A stretch of 64,000 nt of DNA from Utricularia gibba (Eukaryota > Streptophyta > Magnoliopsida > Lamiales > Lentibulariaceae). The DNA lies in assembly GCA_002189035.1 (NCBI GenBank), contig NEEC01000026.1:124001-188000 (forward strand). The letters are read 5' to 3'. Positions 12,196 to 23,480 of the stretch are shown piece after piece; positions within the stretch are counted from its first letter, which is position 1, and the number at the start of each line of letters is the position of its first letter. The notes under the pieces are model-generated. The model worked only from the letters and a program-made list of their open reading frames with translations, searched no databases and was not told the DNA's origin. Both the position numbers and the translations under genes were made by a program.

Positions 12196-14500
12196 TGTTA
12201 GTGTATATGGTCTACAGACAATCAACTTATTGGCAAATGTTATCTTTTGATATTTATTTTTAATTAAATTTATATCACTGATAAAATCATCTACTTGGGT
12301 ATGATGTAGAAATTATGATAAATTATAATGTGAGATTCTTCAAGTATTTATGTTCAAGTTAAAAATTCTCTAGGTAAAGTATTTATGAAATGAGGATATT
12401 GCAAATATGGATAAGCTGTCACATATTGAGTTCCCTAAATTGTTTAGGCAATGGTTCTCACAATTGATATAATGAGATTACTATAACCAATGTGTGGGTG
12501 TCGATTATAGAATCGATTCATTGGATGACTAGTCCTTAAGATACTATTATGGGAAGCTAACCAAGTATTAGTAGTAAGATTTCGAATATGACAGTTGTGC
12601 AACTAAGTTTAGACTTGGGTCAACAAAGTTATCTTAATCTTAAGCTTGCATTTTCACACATTACTAATGAGAGTCTAAATATGGTTGCCTAATATGGAGA
12701 TAGTTAATTGATCAATAAAGGATTCATCACTCATGTTAGCTAGGAGATCTTTATCTCAAGTGATTGCATCAAGCCTAACAGTAAGTCCTGAGCTCAGGGT
12801 AATCACATTCGAAGTGTTTGAGTAGGCCATTGAGTGCTAGTGTTTAAATGCAATTATAAGTTCGATACATCAGAAAGACACACACTCATGTTCTAGTATC
12901 GAATGAGATATAAGTATGATGAAAGCTGTTCATTGCATGGTGGCTGGTTATGGAAAGACTCAATCAGTTCACCTGATTATTCTTACATCTTGGGGATCAT
13001 GATATGTTGCTAGACATCACTCATGATTGATAATGATGGATTTAATTAATTAAGAGTTAATTAATTAATCCATTATTACGACCTTGATTGAAGAAGTCTA
13101 TTGATGGTAATTCTGCAAGTGTACATAAACCGTCGAAGTAATAAAATAAGATCGTATCCACAGGGAATTGTTATTGGAATATTCTTTTCAAAACAAAAAT
13201 TTAAAAAGATTGAAAAATAAAAGAAAGATTTGGTTTTAAAGACAATAAAAAAATGGCATTGGATCAAGGATCCATCTTACTTGAAACTCGTCCCTTGCGT
13301 GTGTGCAAACCTTGAAGATTGATCTGCTTGTGCAAGCTCTGGGGGTGTTATGCTAAAGTAGTGCTACTCGGTGACCGTTATAGCACCGTCCCTTGTTTTG
13401 TGGGATTTTGGAATCAACCACGCCACTAGACCCATTTCACCTCTTGAGATAACCCATGTTTTCCCCACACCCAAATCTAACCCCTACACCTCATACCTCG
13501 TAGACAGATTAGATAGAATGTGCCTTACCAACGATGTCCGATTGAGCCCTTCTCCTTAGGTGCTTGAGGCCAACCTTTGATTATCTCACACTCCCTTCGG
13601 GTTATGTGCTACTGAAGAGCATGTTGGTAAAGAAAAAGTTGCAAAAAACAGAATCAAACCTCAAATTAAATGCCAAAAAACATAGTAAAACAGTCACACG
13701 TGCAGGACTTGCGCAAGCAAGGCTTCACCGCAGATCCTCAGCTGCAAGCGCCTACACGCGCACACTTGACTCAAACATGAAAATAGACACGAAAATAGGA
13801 AAGATTAAAAGGGAAAGTAGTCAAAGACATTTCTAATGGTTGAGAGGGTGGGGTATTTATAGGAGAGTCAATCCAAGTCTTCGTATTGAGCTTATTTGAT
13901 GGGTTTAGATAAGATCTTCTATCCAAATCTTTTATTCAAATATTAAAAAATCATCTTTATATCTCTATCTTATCCACGAATCTTGGACCAAATCTTCATC
14001 GGTTGACCGAGTCTTAGTTTGAGATTCGTGGTCCATCAAGTCCATAATTTGGTGGGTCTTGATTTCTCCTCAAATTGATCCAAAAGTACTCTAAAAATCC
14101 ACAAAATACACTTTTTCTCCAAAAAGATCATAGTGTGAAAGATGCAAAATCAATTGAGAATAATGAGAAAGTGGAGTCTAAGATAAGTAAAAACAACACT
14201 CAAGAGTAGTGGAATAACATGTTTTGGAATGACACAAAATCACTTATCAACTATAAGGTCACACACAATAGTGAAGTCACTTATCAATATAAAATAGAAT
14301 GACATAATTACATGAGATATAATTGGTAAAGTGGATAAATTAAATAGATAGTTATTTTGAGATGAATATTTATTAAACTCAAAATAAAAGATCTGATATA
14401 GATAATATTTGGAACATATATGTATCTCCACAAGATAAGATCATTACAGAGATATGATTTGATATGTTACCAAATATCTATCAGAAAGATTTGACTCGCA
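12196..14500 (+). repeat. Dispersed repeat, copy 2, interrupted by a solo LTR
   Basis: It matches 3370-4500 in two blocks, 12,196-13,101 and 14,250-14,500. Between the blocks sits the LTR at 13,102-14,249, which copy 1 lacks. The two copies have diverged by substitutions and small indels. Confidence 0.75.
13102..14249 (-). mobile_element. Solo LTR with 5-bp target duplication
   Basis: On the minus strand this 1,148-bp piece begins TGATAAGTG and ends TTACCATCA, the TG...CA form of an LTR. It is flanked by TCTAT (13,097-13,101) and ACTAT (14,250-14,254), a 5-bp target duplication with one mismatch. The uninterrupted repeat at 4311-4315 shows the empty site. A TATA box on the minus strand (TATAAATA, complement of 13,854-13,861) fits an LTR promoter. 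The AAGTGTACATAAACCGTCG stretch near the left end is of a type common at plant gypsy LTR ends. No internal domain is present, so recombination between two LTRs removed the body. Confidence 0.85.
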
Positions 14501-14689
14501 AAGATTTTCATATCTTTGTTCTCTCTTAGATTTATCTATGTTAGATTTTATACCTCATAACACATAGTTTTGGGTGATTGAGTACATAGAAATTACTCAT
14601 ATTGTGCTACAAAAATTAAGTTTTACTGTCTAGTTCTATATTTTTACGCATAAGTACCATAGTTGTGTTATTTTAGTCTTAGTTGGGAC

Positions 14690-15715
14690 TAAATCTCCAA
14701 CTTAGTCCCAACCTTCTAATAGTTTCCTCCGAGCAATGCAACACATGTCGATAGCACAAATCCTAAGGAGCCGAATATGAACAATGTAGTGGCAGAGGAT
14801 GAGGTAGAAGTCTTAAAATGAGTACACACAAAATCTAAGGAGGAGAAAAAGAGAGATTTTGGGACAAAATGGTGGGACAAGATGGAGAGAGAGGGCAGAT
14901 CTCCCCCATTGGAGACTCACGACATTTTTTTTTCTAGAGAATTTTCTGGGGTGGAAGAAGGGATGACGACCCTGAAGAACCTATTTGTTCTTGACGCATA
15001 CTGTTCCTAGCTAAGACTAGTTTTAGATTTACTGCATGAACAATTTGTCCTTTCTATTTCTGTTATGCACTGCTTGTTGTTTAACTTTGAAACCAGAATG
15101 TTGCTTAGGATATGCTATGAAAACGTTTTCTTTTCCCTTGTTATGAGTGGCTAAGCACTAAGGGGATGCCTTGAGGTGAAAGAGAGAGAAATGTGCTAAT
15201 CAATCTTAGATCTAATCAACCCATAGGTCACACCACTTCCTTAACAAACCAGGATAGATTTAGGAGGGGGAAGCAATGAAACCCATCTTAACAACCCTAA
15301 TTAGAGGTAGACCAAAGATTAGGGGGAAAACAAGAGTCCGGGTAGATCTAGACCTTGTGAGTTAGTTGTTTGATTTATGGTTTGTATGAGCTTGTATAGT
15401 GATGAGCATACATCCTCTAGGAGTCCCAAGGTATCACCCATTTCATTTCAGGAACAACCAAGTTCATAACTTGTTATTTTTCCTTACTGCATTTTATCGC
15501 AACTCTACCTTAGTCTTAGTTAAGATCAAATCTACCAATGTGACACTGATTGCATGCATTGACTAATCACATGACAAGCACCTGCTCTTCTTATTTGACC
15601 CTAATCACTATGCTCATAATTGTATTATGCTTGAATGTGTATTAGGTTATAAATTTATTTGATAGGAGAAATTTGCATTTAACGGCATTGCTAAATTTTT
15701 CGTTTATCAATACCT
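14690..15715 (+). mobile_element. LTR-A fragment, plus orientation
   Basis: It shares the same ordered landmarks as 8740-9715 and matches, inverted, the LTR at 21,121-22,740; examples are TTGGAGACTC, GGTAGACC, TCCGGGTAGA and GGCATTGCTAAATTTTTCG. It ends abruptly near 15,715. No coding content. Confidence 0.7.
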
Positions 15716-16382
15716 AACAACTAGGTGTCAAGGGTGGGCAAAGAAGCACTGGAGGCAACGGTGTGAAGGTTTTCCACTTGCGGGACAAGAAGCAATTGTA
15801 GAATGTCAGCTTCAACCTATGCCACTAGCAACATTTCATTGGAACAGGGCCTAGGGTTAGCAACAAAGGGTGTGGTGGCAGATTGGGGGAAAAACTAAAT
15901 AGTATTTGGTGCACCGGAGGGTGAAGTGAAAGGCACAGAGGCTGCCGAAACAAGTGGGTGGTCAAGGGTGATCGGCAGCACGGTGGTGGAGTCAGAGAAA
16001 GGGGCAGTTGCCATGCTTGGGATGCACAACAGTTCTGGGAGACGTGAAAAGAATGGGTGATGATGAGACACAAAGGGTAAAGTAGCTATTAGGAAAGATT
16101 TTCCTACCCTTTTTAAAATAAAAGCACTAATACCTGTGTAGACATAAAGAATAATAAATAAAAATGCAACTACATAGGATAGGACACAATTTTACAGAGA
16201 CCCAATAGTGGTTTGAAGTACCGACAAAACAACAAATTGCAACCGCACATAAGGAAAAAGTTATAAAGGAAATTGCAGAAAGAGAATAATAGTACAGAAA
16301 GAAAATAATGGAGATAAATACCAATTACCTCTTAGCGAGGACCCTAGAATGAGTCTTAAGGAAAGATTAAAGTTCAAGTCAC
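15716..16382. other. No gene recognised
   Basis: GC content rises around 15,720-16,080, but the reading frames are short and show no family match. This may be the remnant of the 3' non-coding part of the minus-strand gypsy element to its right. Confidence 0.4.
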
Positions 16383-18055
16383 TTAGAGAGGACTTTCTGT
16401 GAATGCCACAACATCCACAAGGCGCCCAATTTCATCGACCATTAATACGTGAAAGACTTTCAATTGGTGACCATTCACAGTGAATGAGCTATGCATGTCT
16501 CTATCAAACAACTCAATGGAATCATTAGGATTCACACTTTTAATCACAAAAGGTTCCTCCCAATTACTTGGGTGAAGTTTGAGTTTTGACTTACACAACA
16601 ATACCTTTTTGTCAGGCTCAAAGTGCTTTCGCAAAATCTAGTGGTCATGGAATTGCTTCGAGCTTCCTTGAGGATCTTAGATTTCATGTAGTCCTCATGT
16701 CGCGATTCATAAAGCTCTAAAAGTTGGAGCTTTCTCAAATCACCATTGCATTGTATCTCAAAGTTCACTCATAGGATCACTCATCTGGTGTGCTGCTCTA
16801 ACTGAATGGGAAAATGACAGTGTTTACCAGGCACAAGGTGAAAAGCAAACATATCAATTAGGGTTTTGAAGGTTGTGCGAATTGCCCACAAGGTGTCATT
16901 CAGCTTGAAGCTCCAATCTTTCCGAGTGGAAGTCATAGTGTTCTCCATAATTTGCTTGATCTCTTGATTGGAAACTTCTGCCTACTCATTGGTCTAAGGG
17001 TGGTAAGAGTTAGATGGTTTATACTAGACTTCATAGCTTTTCAACAATCTCTCCATAGCCTTGTTGAAGAAATGGGTCCCACGATCACTTATCAAGGCTT
17101 TGAGTGTTTTAAACCTCACAAAGATGTTTTTCTTCAAAAAGCACATTACTAAATGTTTGTCTTATCCACATTGAAACATAGTCCATTGCCACCAAGATGT
17201 ACTCATACCCATGAGTTTGAAAAGGGGCTCATAAAATCTATGCCCCACACATCGGACACTTCTTGAACAACAATTAGCTACATTGGCATTTCATGGGGGG
17301 GTTTGAGATGTTCTGATGCACTACCAATGGGGAATTAACAAAATATCTGCTAGATAACGCACAAGAACAATAATAAAGGCTCACAGGCCTGAGTCACAAC
17401 AACTATCACGATAGGCAACTGATTCAACAATCCTCAAAGTGTACAACTGAAAACTAACAAATGGGAAAATCGATAGCTGGAATTACAATAACCTAGTTAA
17501 CTAACAAGAACAAGGGTGGATGGTGCCCTTTTGTAGCCGACTCAAACCTGCAACAATCAGTAAATCAGGTCGAATCCTAGCCTTCCCTCCAAGCACCTAG
17601 CGACGGAGTGAAGGGTTTGACAAAAAAGCTCTGAATCCGAAAAACTGCCCATCCCGCTTTGGCAGGCAGTGACAAAACACTGCTGTCCGAGCTTGGGTCA
17701 CCATGCAACAGAAGCGCTTGGGCCGGCCCGCTACATGCATCATGCTCCCTATTCATTGATAGTTTTCGCAGCTCTTACAGTAAGACTTGGCATCCTTGAA
17801 AATGGTTGGCCAATTGTAACCGCAATCCAACAACTTCTTGGTTGTACTATTAGTACCATGGTTCCCTCCACAAGGAGATGCATGGTAGAATGCCAGCACT
17901 TGGTGAATGTCATCTTCGACCAAGCATTGTTGCACTACACCATTAGCACAATTTTTCCACAGATAGGGATCATACCAAAAATAATGTTTACTATTACTTT
18001 TCGACTTCAACTTCTCATAGCTTTTTAAGTCCAATGCCATCTCTCCAATGCACAT
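16383..18055 (-). pseudogene. Ty3/gypsy integrase region, broken
   Basis: In minus-strand order: the zinc-binding H2C2 domain at 18,055-17,753 (YHASPCGGNHGTNSTTKKLL, then YCKSCENYQ), core integrase pieces at about 17,300-16,850 including DVWGIDFM, and a C-terminal piece at 16,768-16,383 containing NGHQLKVFH. These would insert the element cDNA into the host genome. The frame is interrupted by a 429-bp solo LTR at 17,314-17,742 and by further stops. The order RT, RNase H, integrase marks it as Ty3/gypsy. Confidence 0.88.
17314..17742. mobile_element. 429-bp solo LTR inside integrase
   Basis: The insert begins TGATGCA and ends TGCATCA, a 7-bp inverted terminus with TG...CA ends. It is flanked by TGTTC (17,309-17,313) and TGCTC (17,743-17,747), a 5-bp duplication with one mismatch. 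Removing it reconnects the two integrase pieces at the codons after CENYQ. It is GC-richer than the surrounding element. The element family is not recognised. Confidence 0.8.
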
Positions 18056-18136
18056 GTAGTTGGCAATGCCAGCATACCATGGCTCATTAGTCTTCCCTGC
18101 ATTAGCTTGAATTGCACAGAGTTGTTCATTTGAAAA

Positions 18137-19260
18137 TTATTTATCAATTGGTACACCATCCATAGGCTGCCTGATTCTACTGAGGTGGTCTGCAACTTCA
18201 TTGAGCTTCCTAGGCTTATCCCTGATTTCCACATTGAACTCTTGCAACAACAAGATCCACCTCAAAAACCTTGGTTTGGTTTCCTTCTTGAACATGAGGT
18301 GTCTGATAGCAGCATGGTCTATGTGCACAATCACTTGATTACCCAATAGATAGCTTCTGAACTTCTCCAATGCAAACACAATAGCTAACATCCCTTTCTT
18401 GGTGGTAGTGTGTAATTCGCTTGAGCACTATCCAATGTTTTAGAGGCATAGCCAATAACAATATCTTTTCCATCAAGCTTTTGGTCCAACACAGCTCTTA
18501 CTACATACTTGGAAGCATCATTCATCACATAGAATGGCTCATTCTAATTGAGTGCTTGTATGATAGGAGCTGAAGTAACAACCTTTTTGAAGTGTCAAAG
18601 TGTGCTTACACTCATTTGCAAAAAAAAAAAAAAAAAAATCAATATCCTTTTGTAATAAGTTAGACAATAGTCTAGCAATCTGAGAAAATTCTTTGATAAC
18701 CCTCATGTAAAATCCCACATGGCCTAGAAATGCACAAAAACCTCTTTCATCATGTAGATAAGGTAAACCAAAAATAGTATTTACCTTAGTAGGATCTACT
18801 GTAAGACTTGTTGCAGAAACAGCATGCCCGAGTACAATTCCTTGATGTACTATGAAATGGCACTTTTCAAAGTTCAACACAAAATCTTTATGGACACAAC
18901 ATTTCAAAACAAGTTTCAAATGATTAAAACAATCATCAAAACTAGTCCCATGCACAATAAAGTCATCCATAAACACTTCTATGAAATCATCAATATAATC
19001 CGAAAAAATGCTGGTGACACACCTTTGAAACATCACTGGGGCGTTGCAAAGTCCAAACAACATTTTTTTTGTATGCATAGGTTCCAAAAGGGCAGGTAAA
19101 AGTCGTCTTTTCTTGAACGTCCAATGCCACAACAACCTGGTTATACCTTGAATACTCATCAAGAAAGCAATGAAAACTCTTACCACTCAACCTATCCAAC
19201 ATTTGGTAAACGAAGGGCAGAGGGTAGTCATCCTTGTTACTTCGTTCAACTTACTGTAGT
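18137..19260 (-). pseudogene. Ty3/gypsy reverse transcriptase and RNase H, broken
   Basis: Minus-strand pieces at 19,202-18,539 carry the RT core: GLCNAPVMFQRCV, the catalytic YxDD-equivalent segment EVFMDDFIVHG, and FEKCHFIVHQGIVLGH. RNase H follows at 18,391-18,137, with [26 protein letters not shown] and EVADHLSRI. The layout and wording are of the plant Athila/Tat type. An uninterrupted run of A on the plus strand at 18,620-18,638 encodes a Phe run inside the RT-RNase H connection, an expansion inside dead coding sequence. Several frameshifts prevent translation. Confidence 0.9.
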
Positions 19261-19599
19261 CAACGCACACCCTCAAGTCATTCTAAACTCACGTCGCCAC
19301 CTTCTTCCCATCAGCATCTTCAACAACTATAATAATCTCTTTATTGAGTCAGGTAGGCAAAGACTTGAGCACTGACTTTAATAACCTCTTCATTCATGCT
19401 CTTCCTTTTCGAACTACACAAATCCTTCAACACTTTCATCTCTTTTGGCACTTGCCTCAAATAATCCACAACCTTCATGGTGATCATGGCAGAATTTAAG
19501 GCTGAGATTAGAGAATCCTTTTCTTCTTGATTTGCTCGAGCTTATAACCTTTCAGCAAAGGAAGATGTTTTCTTGATATCAACAACAGGTTCCCCTGCT

Positions 19600-20000
19600 G
19601 CTTTCCCTTTCTGCCCCTTTCCTCAAAATTAAATTCAGCACCTTCCACCACTTTACTCAAACGGGTAGGAGCTTTTCTATCAAGTAGTTGCTTCCCACAA
19701 TGGAGTTCAATAGCAAAAACATTAGCTTTTGGATTAGTATTTGGCTGAGATGGTAGTTTTCCTGAATTGCCTTTCAGTTTGGTAAGTTTAGTAGCAAATT
19801 AGCCAATTAGCCTCTCAAGACTCTACATCATGTTCTGGGATTCAGCATCTCTTTTTTCTTGTACAGCATCACATCTAGCCATGGTTTCCAACATCATCTT
19901 CAGCATTTCTTAAGCTGAAGGGGGAGGTTTAGCATCTTAAGTGCTTGGCTGGTCGACCCTCTTATATGGGGATTGATAAGACTTACTTGGGTATCTAATC
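19600..20000 (-). pseudogene. Gypsy gag-protease linker remnant
   Basis: Read on the minus strand, 19,880-19,640 encodes a degenerate linker with GNSGKLPSQPNTNPKANV and an IELHCGKQL-like block, typical of the region between gag and protease in Athila/Tat elements. Stops break it. An active-site protease motif was not found. Confidence 0.65.
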
Positions 20001-20058
20001 CCTATTGAACACTCTGTCCTGGCTGAAACGAAATTGATTGTGCTGCTTCCTATTGCGG

Positions 20059-20963
20059 TCAAGTAAACCTAAGGTATTGCAGATTTTCAAGGTTGTTGCT
20101 TCTGCAACTAAAATTGGGATGACTCTTCGTACATTGGACATTCTTGGGCTTGAAATAATCAGCTTTGCTGTTCGTGTACCCCATGGCATTTACTCCTTTA
20201 AGTGGTATTTCCAGGTTTCCTTTCATGGAGAATTGATTAGTAGTGTGTCCAAGAATTCCAAAGACTTCCCAAGGCATTGATTTGGCATGAACAAGAAAGA
20301 AACCCTTCTCCATATCCTTGTCATTTCTTGCTGCTTCATCTTCTCTCAATACCCCCATTTTGTTCACTTGTTAGTGGGCTCAAGATCTAAATTGAGAATG
20401 TCTGGAATGTCCAACTATTTCCTTGATTTTCCGCCATACACCCATGATGTGGGCTGCTGGAAAGAAGAATATGCAATCTGTCCCAATACTTGTGCAAAGG
20501 CTCATCATAATCTTGAAAAATATTTTCAATCTTATTGCTAATTTCATAAGCTCTTGAGGTAGGGAAAAATTGATTCAAAAATGTTTTCTTCAATTCCATC
20601 CAACTTCTTATACTTCCCTGTTTCAAGTATATTAAACCAAGTCTTGGCATGCCTTCAAGAGTGAATTGGAAGACATGGAGTAGCAAGTCATCCTCAGTCA
20701 CTTCTTGGGTCTTAGCAAAGCTCCTATAGCGATACAATGATCGATGTGCATATGGGGATCCCCATTCTTGTTCCATAATACTTAGGAAACAGAGCAAGAG
20801 TTCTCGGCCTCAACTCCAAATTAATTGTTGTGGAAGGGAAGACTATGGAATGTCCTTGGTAAGTATGGTCCGATGACTCATACTCTCCAATTGTCTTCTC
20901 CAAAATATTCACAAGTTGTTGGTTATTTGGTGGGTTATTAGCCATCTCTATGGCTCTCAACAT
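20059..20963 (-). pseudogene. Ty3/gypsy gag remnant
   Basis: The minus-strand piece at 20,797-20,387 contains the retrotransposon gag core: EDDLLLHVFQFTLEGMPRLG, IRSWMELKKTFLNQFFPTSR and DEPLHKYWDRLHILLSSSPHH. The start of the protein is at about 20,963 in another frame (MANNPPNNQQ). Gag would form the virus-like particle in the cytoplasm. The frame is broken at least once between the two pieces. It lies about 130 bp downstream, in element sense, of the primer binding site at 21,094-21,113. Confidence 0.85.
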
Positions 20964-21093
20964 AGCCTTTTGATAATGTTGTTTGCATTTCTTTTTGAAT
21001 AATTTGCTGTCATCTCGATCTCCAAATTTTGAGGTTCAAGTGGACCCGCAAAAGACCGTAAAATCATTAACAACACAGAAATTAACACACATC

Positions 21094-21113
21094 ATTCCCT
21101 GGCAATGGTGCCC
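21094..21113 (-). promoter_or_regulatory. Primer binding site, tRNA-Asp type
   Basis: On the minus strand the site reads GGGCACCATTGCCAGGGA. It matches the complement of the plant tRNA-Asp 3' end (TGGCGCCGTTGCCGGGGA) except at the first base and at three CpG positions, where CG has become CA. It sits 7 bp from the LTR edge at 21,121, the expected place for priming of minus-strand DNA synthesis. Confidence 0.8.
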
Positions 21114-21120
21114 TTTTTTA

Positions 21121-22740
21121 TGAACGTTGTACTAAATCTCATGGTGTAGCATCTTCAACGCATCAAAAGAAATTTATAAACCTAGCTATTCTACTACACA
21201 AATCATAGAAATTAATATAGTGTAGCAGGCAAGGGTCGAATCCATTGGAAATAGTTGCCATTTCTTGAAGTCCTTTACATTTACTGAAAAACAAGGGGGC
21301 AGGGGGTTTCTAGTAGTTCAGTTCTTATGCATGTAGGACATAAAATAATAGCAATTGAAATAAACATTGTTGTAGGGGTGAGTGAGCACAAAAAATAAAA
21401 TCAATGCAAAGAAAACGGAAAGTGGAGGTGATTTGGCTTGGTTTTACACCAGGATGTAGCTCTCACTTTGTCACTCAAGAGAGTTCTTAGGCTTAAATCC
21501 ACCTTTATGAATCTTGACAGATTCATTAGCTAAAATTACATCCACAAGAAGTTTCTCATCAATAACTAAGCATCATAATAGCAAGGAAAAATACAAAAAT
21601 GTGAGAACAAGTTCAACGTTAGAAACGGAAATGCAAAAAAGAGAAAATAAAATGTCGGATGGTGATAAACGGAAATTTTAGCAATATCGTTGCAATAAAA
21701 CCAAATTTTCACCTCAAATAAATTTATAAGCCCTAATCTATACAAAATACAAATTTAGAAAACTTGTATAGTGGATGTCGAGATCGATCACAAAGGAGCT
21801 TGTGCTTGCTAAGTGTTTTAGTAAATGCAGAATTCTGAATAACAGTAGATCTTAGTCTAAGCTCGGACTAGTAGTGGCAAGTATGTTCAGTAAACGAAAT
21901 CAAGTTTCAATGCGAAAGGTAACAAGTACTGGTTCTAATTTAGAATAATAAGAAGACGCCTTAAGGGTCTACAGGTGGTGTGGTGCCAAAATTCCAAATT
22001 TAATCTACCATGTTCCTACACTCACAACTTCAAATAACCTAAGTCTATCTAGGTCAATCATCATATTTTCGGCTAAGGTAGTCCCCCATATCATCACCAA
22101 CATTGCAATTAGGTCAACCTGCATGCAAAGCATATAGAACTAGGTCTACCCGGTTCTACTGGTTCTACCCTGGACTAACACCTACTGCTCCCGTTTTGGT
22201 TTGTTGGTCTACCTCTAAATCAAGCATCTAAGTTGTGAAGAATATCGTGAAATGACGAAAATGTGAAGAATATCGTGAAAGAGTTGGTTGCAGAAACTAA
22301 AAAACATCAACAAACGAAAGTAAAATAGTAGAGTTCTAGTTTCCGTGTGCTAATGTTCACAGGCTAAAACAGTAGTGCTGAACTAGATCTTGATCTTTTT
22401 CCTTCACATTGGAGACTCTTCTCCAGAAAATCCTGCTTCTCCTCCTTCTGGTTTCGTATTCTTCATGTTGGAATTGGGGGAGAAAACCCATCATGTGTGC
22501 TGCAAACTCTGGTCGAACCCTCTTTGCGACTCTCTCTCCTCCGTTTTTTTCTCTATCTCGCACTTCCCAAAGCAAGTTCAATCTCTGACAGCTCTGTTGC
22601 TCCTGCCCCTGACTTGCGGATTGACGCCACGATAGTGTACTCATTGCTCCCTGCTGCATGGTGACTTGCACGAAATCCTTGACTTTTCCATGATCTTTGG
22701 GTTGCAACTAGACTCAAAATCGGATTAGAACATGGGGTGG
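21121..22740 (-). mobile_element. 5' LTR of the minus-strand gypsy element (LTR-A)
   Basis: The LTR edge next to the primer site is clear (TGAACGTTG on the plus strand at 21,121, so the LTR ends in CA). The distal edge is only approximate. Inverted pieces of the same LTR occur at 8740-9715, 14,690-15,715 and 33,880-34,226, and a same-strand piece at 32,223-32,330. The predicted frames inside, such as 22,357-22,707, show no protein family. No partner LTR with a matching end was found at the 3' side of this copy. Confidence 0.7.
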
Positions 22741-23196
22741 ACTAAATCAAAGGATTTAGCCCACTAATATACCAAAAATTACATTTTCTCTAATCATATA
22801 AAAATATTTAAAACTATAAAATTAACAACTATACATAATTAAAAATTTATGATTTTCATATCATAAAAGTAGGAAAATTTGTGTGCTATTAGATGGTTGC
22901 TGTCAGTTGTTCACCAGAGAACCACCGTTCTCCACGATTCACACTCCTCTTGCTTGTTCTATCTCCTTCTTCCTCTTTTGTTTTCCACCTCAAAAGAAGG
23001 ATATCTCCATCTTTTCCATGAATTTCTAGAAGGAAGATCTTTGCTCCAGATCTCATCTTTTCAGAAGGCAGCTGCTTTCGATGAAAGGTAACCTTTCCTT
23101 GGCTTTTTTGCCCCTTTTGACTTCTCATTGTGGAAAATGTGCTGCCAATACTAACTCCTACCCTATTAAGACTAATATGCAGATTGGAAAGAAACA
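22741..23196. other. No gene recognised
   Basis: Short frames only. The region sits between LTR-A and the 140-bp repeat shared with 10.4 kb. Confidence 0.4.
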
Positions 23197-23345
23197 TTAG
23201 AGTTTTCAACTCAATTATTGCCAATTGAGCCTATTGTAACAATAAACATATTCCTACCAACTAAATGCACAAAAGGAAACAATTGCATATACAAAACAAC
23301 ATTTTACCACACAAAAAGATCCTAAAAAAACATACAAAAACACAA
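23197..23345. repeat. Direct repeat pair with 10,388-10,527
   Basis: See the partner copy for the shared blocks. Copy 2 lies just left of the non-autonomous LTR element. Confidence 0.7.
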
Positions 23346-23480
23346 TAAAAATAGTGTTAATTAGAGAAACGTAAAACACAAAGTATAAGTGTCAATTAAA
23401 GAGAGTTATGTTTTGTGAAAAGTATTTTTTGCTAACCTATTACAAATCATTACGGGTTTGTAAAAAGCTTTTAAATACTG

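Noticed and set aside
13371-13836. Two plus-strand frames that look like a small gene pair
   Set aside because: They lie inside the solo LTR at 13,102-14,249, antisense to its promoter.
18620-18638. Poly(A) tail of a retrocopy or LINE
   Set aside because: It falls within the frame of a gypsy polyprotein that continues on both sides, with no target duplication, so it is a homopolymer expansion.
22357-22707. 116-codon minus-strand frame
   Set aside because: It is inside the LTR of the minus-strand gypsy element and has no family signature.
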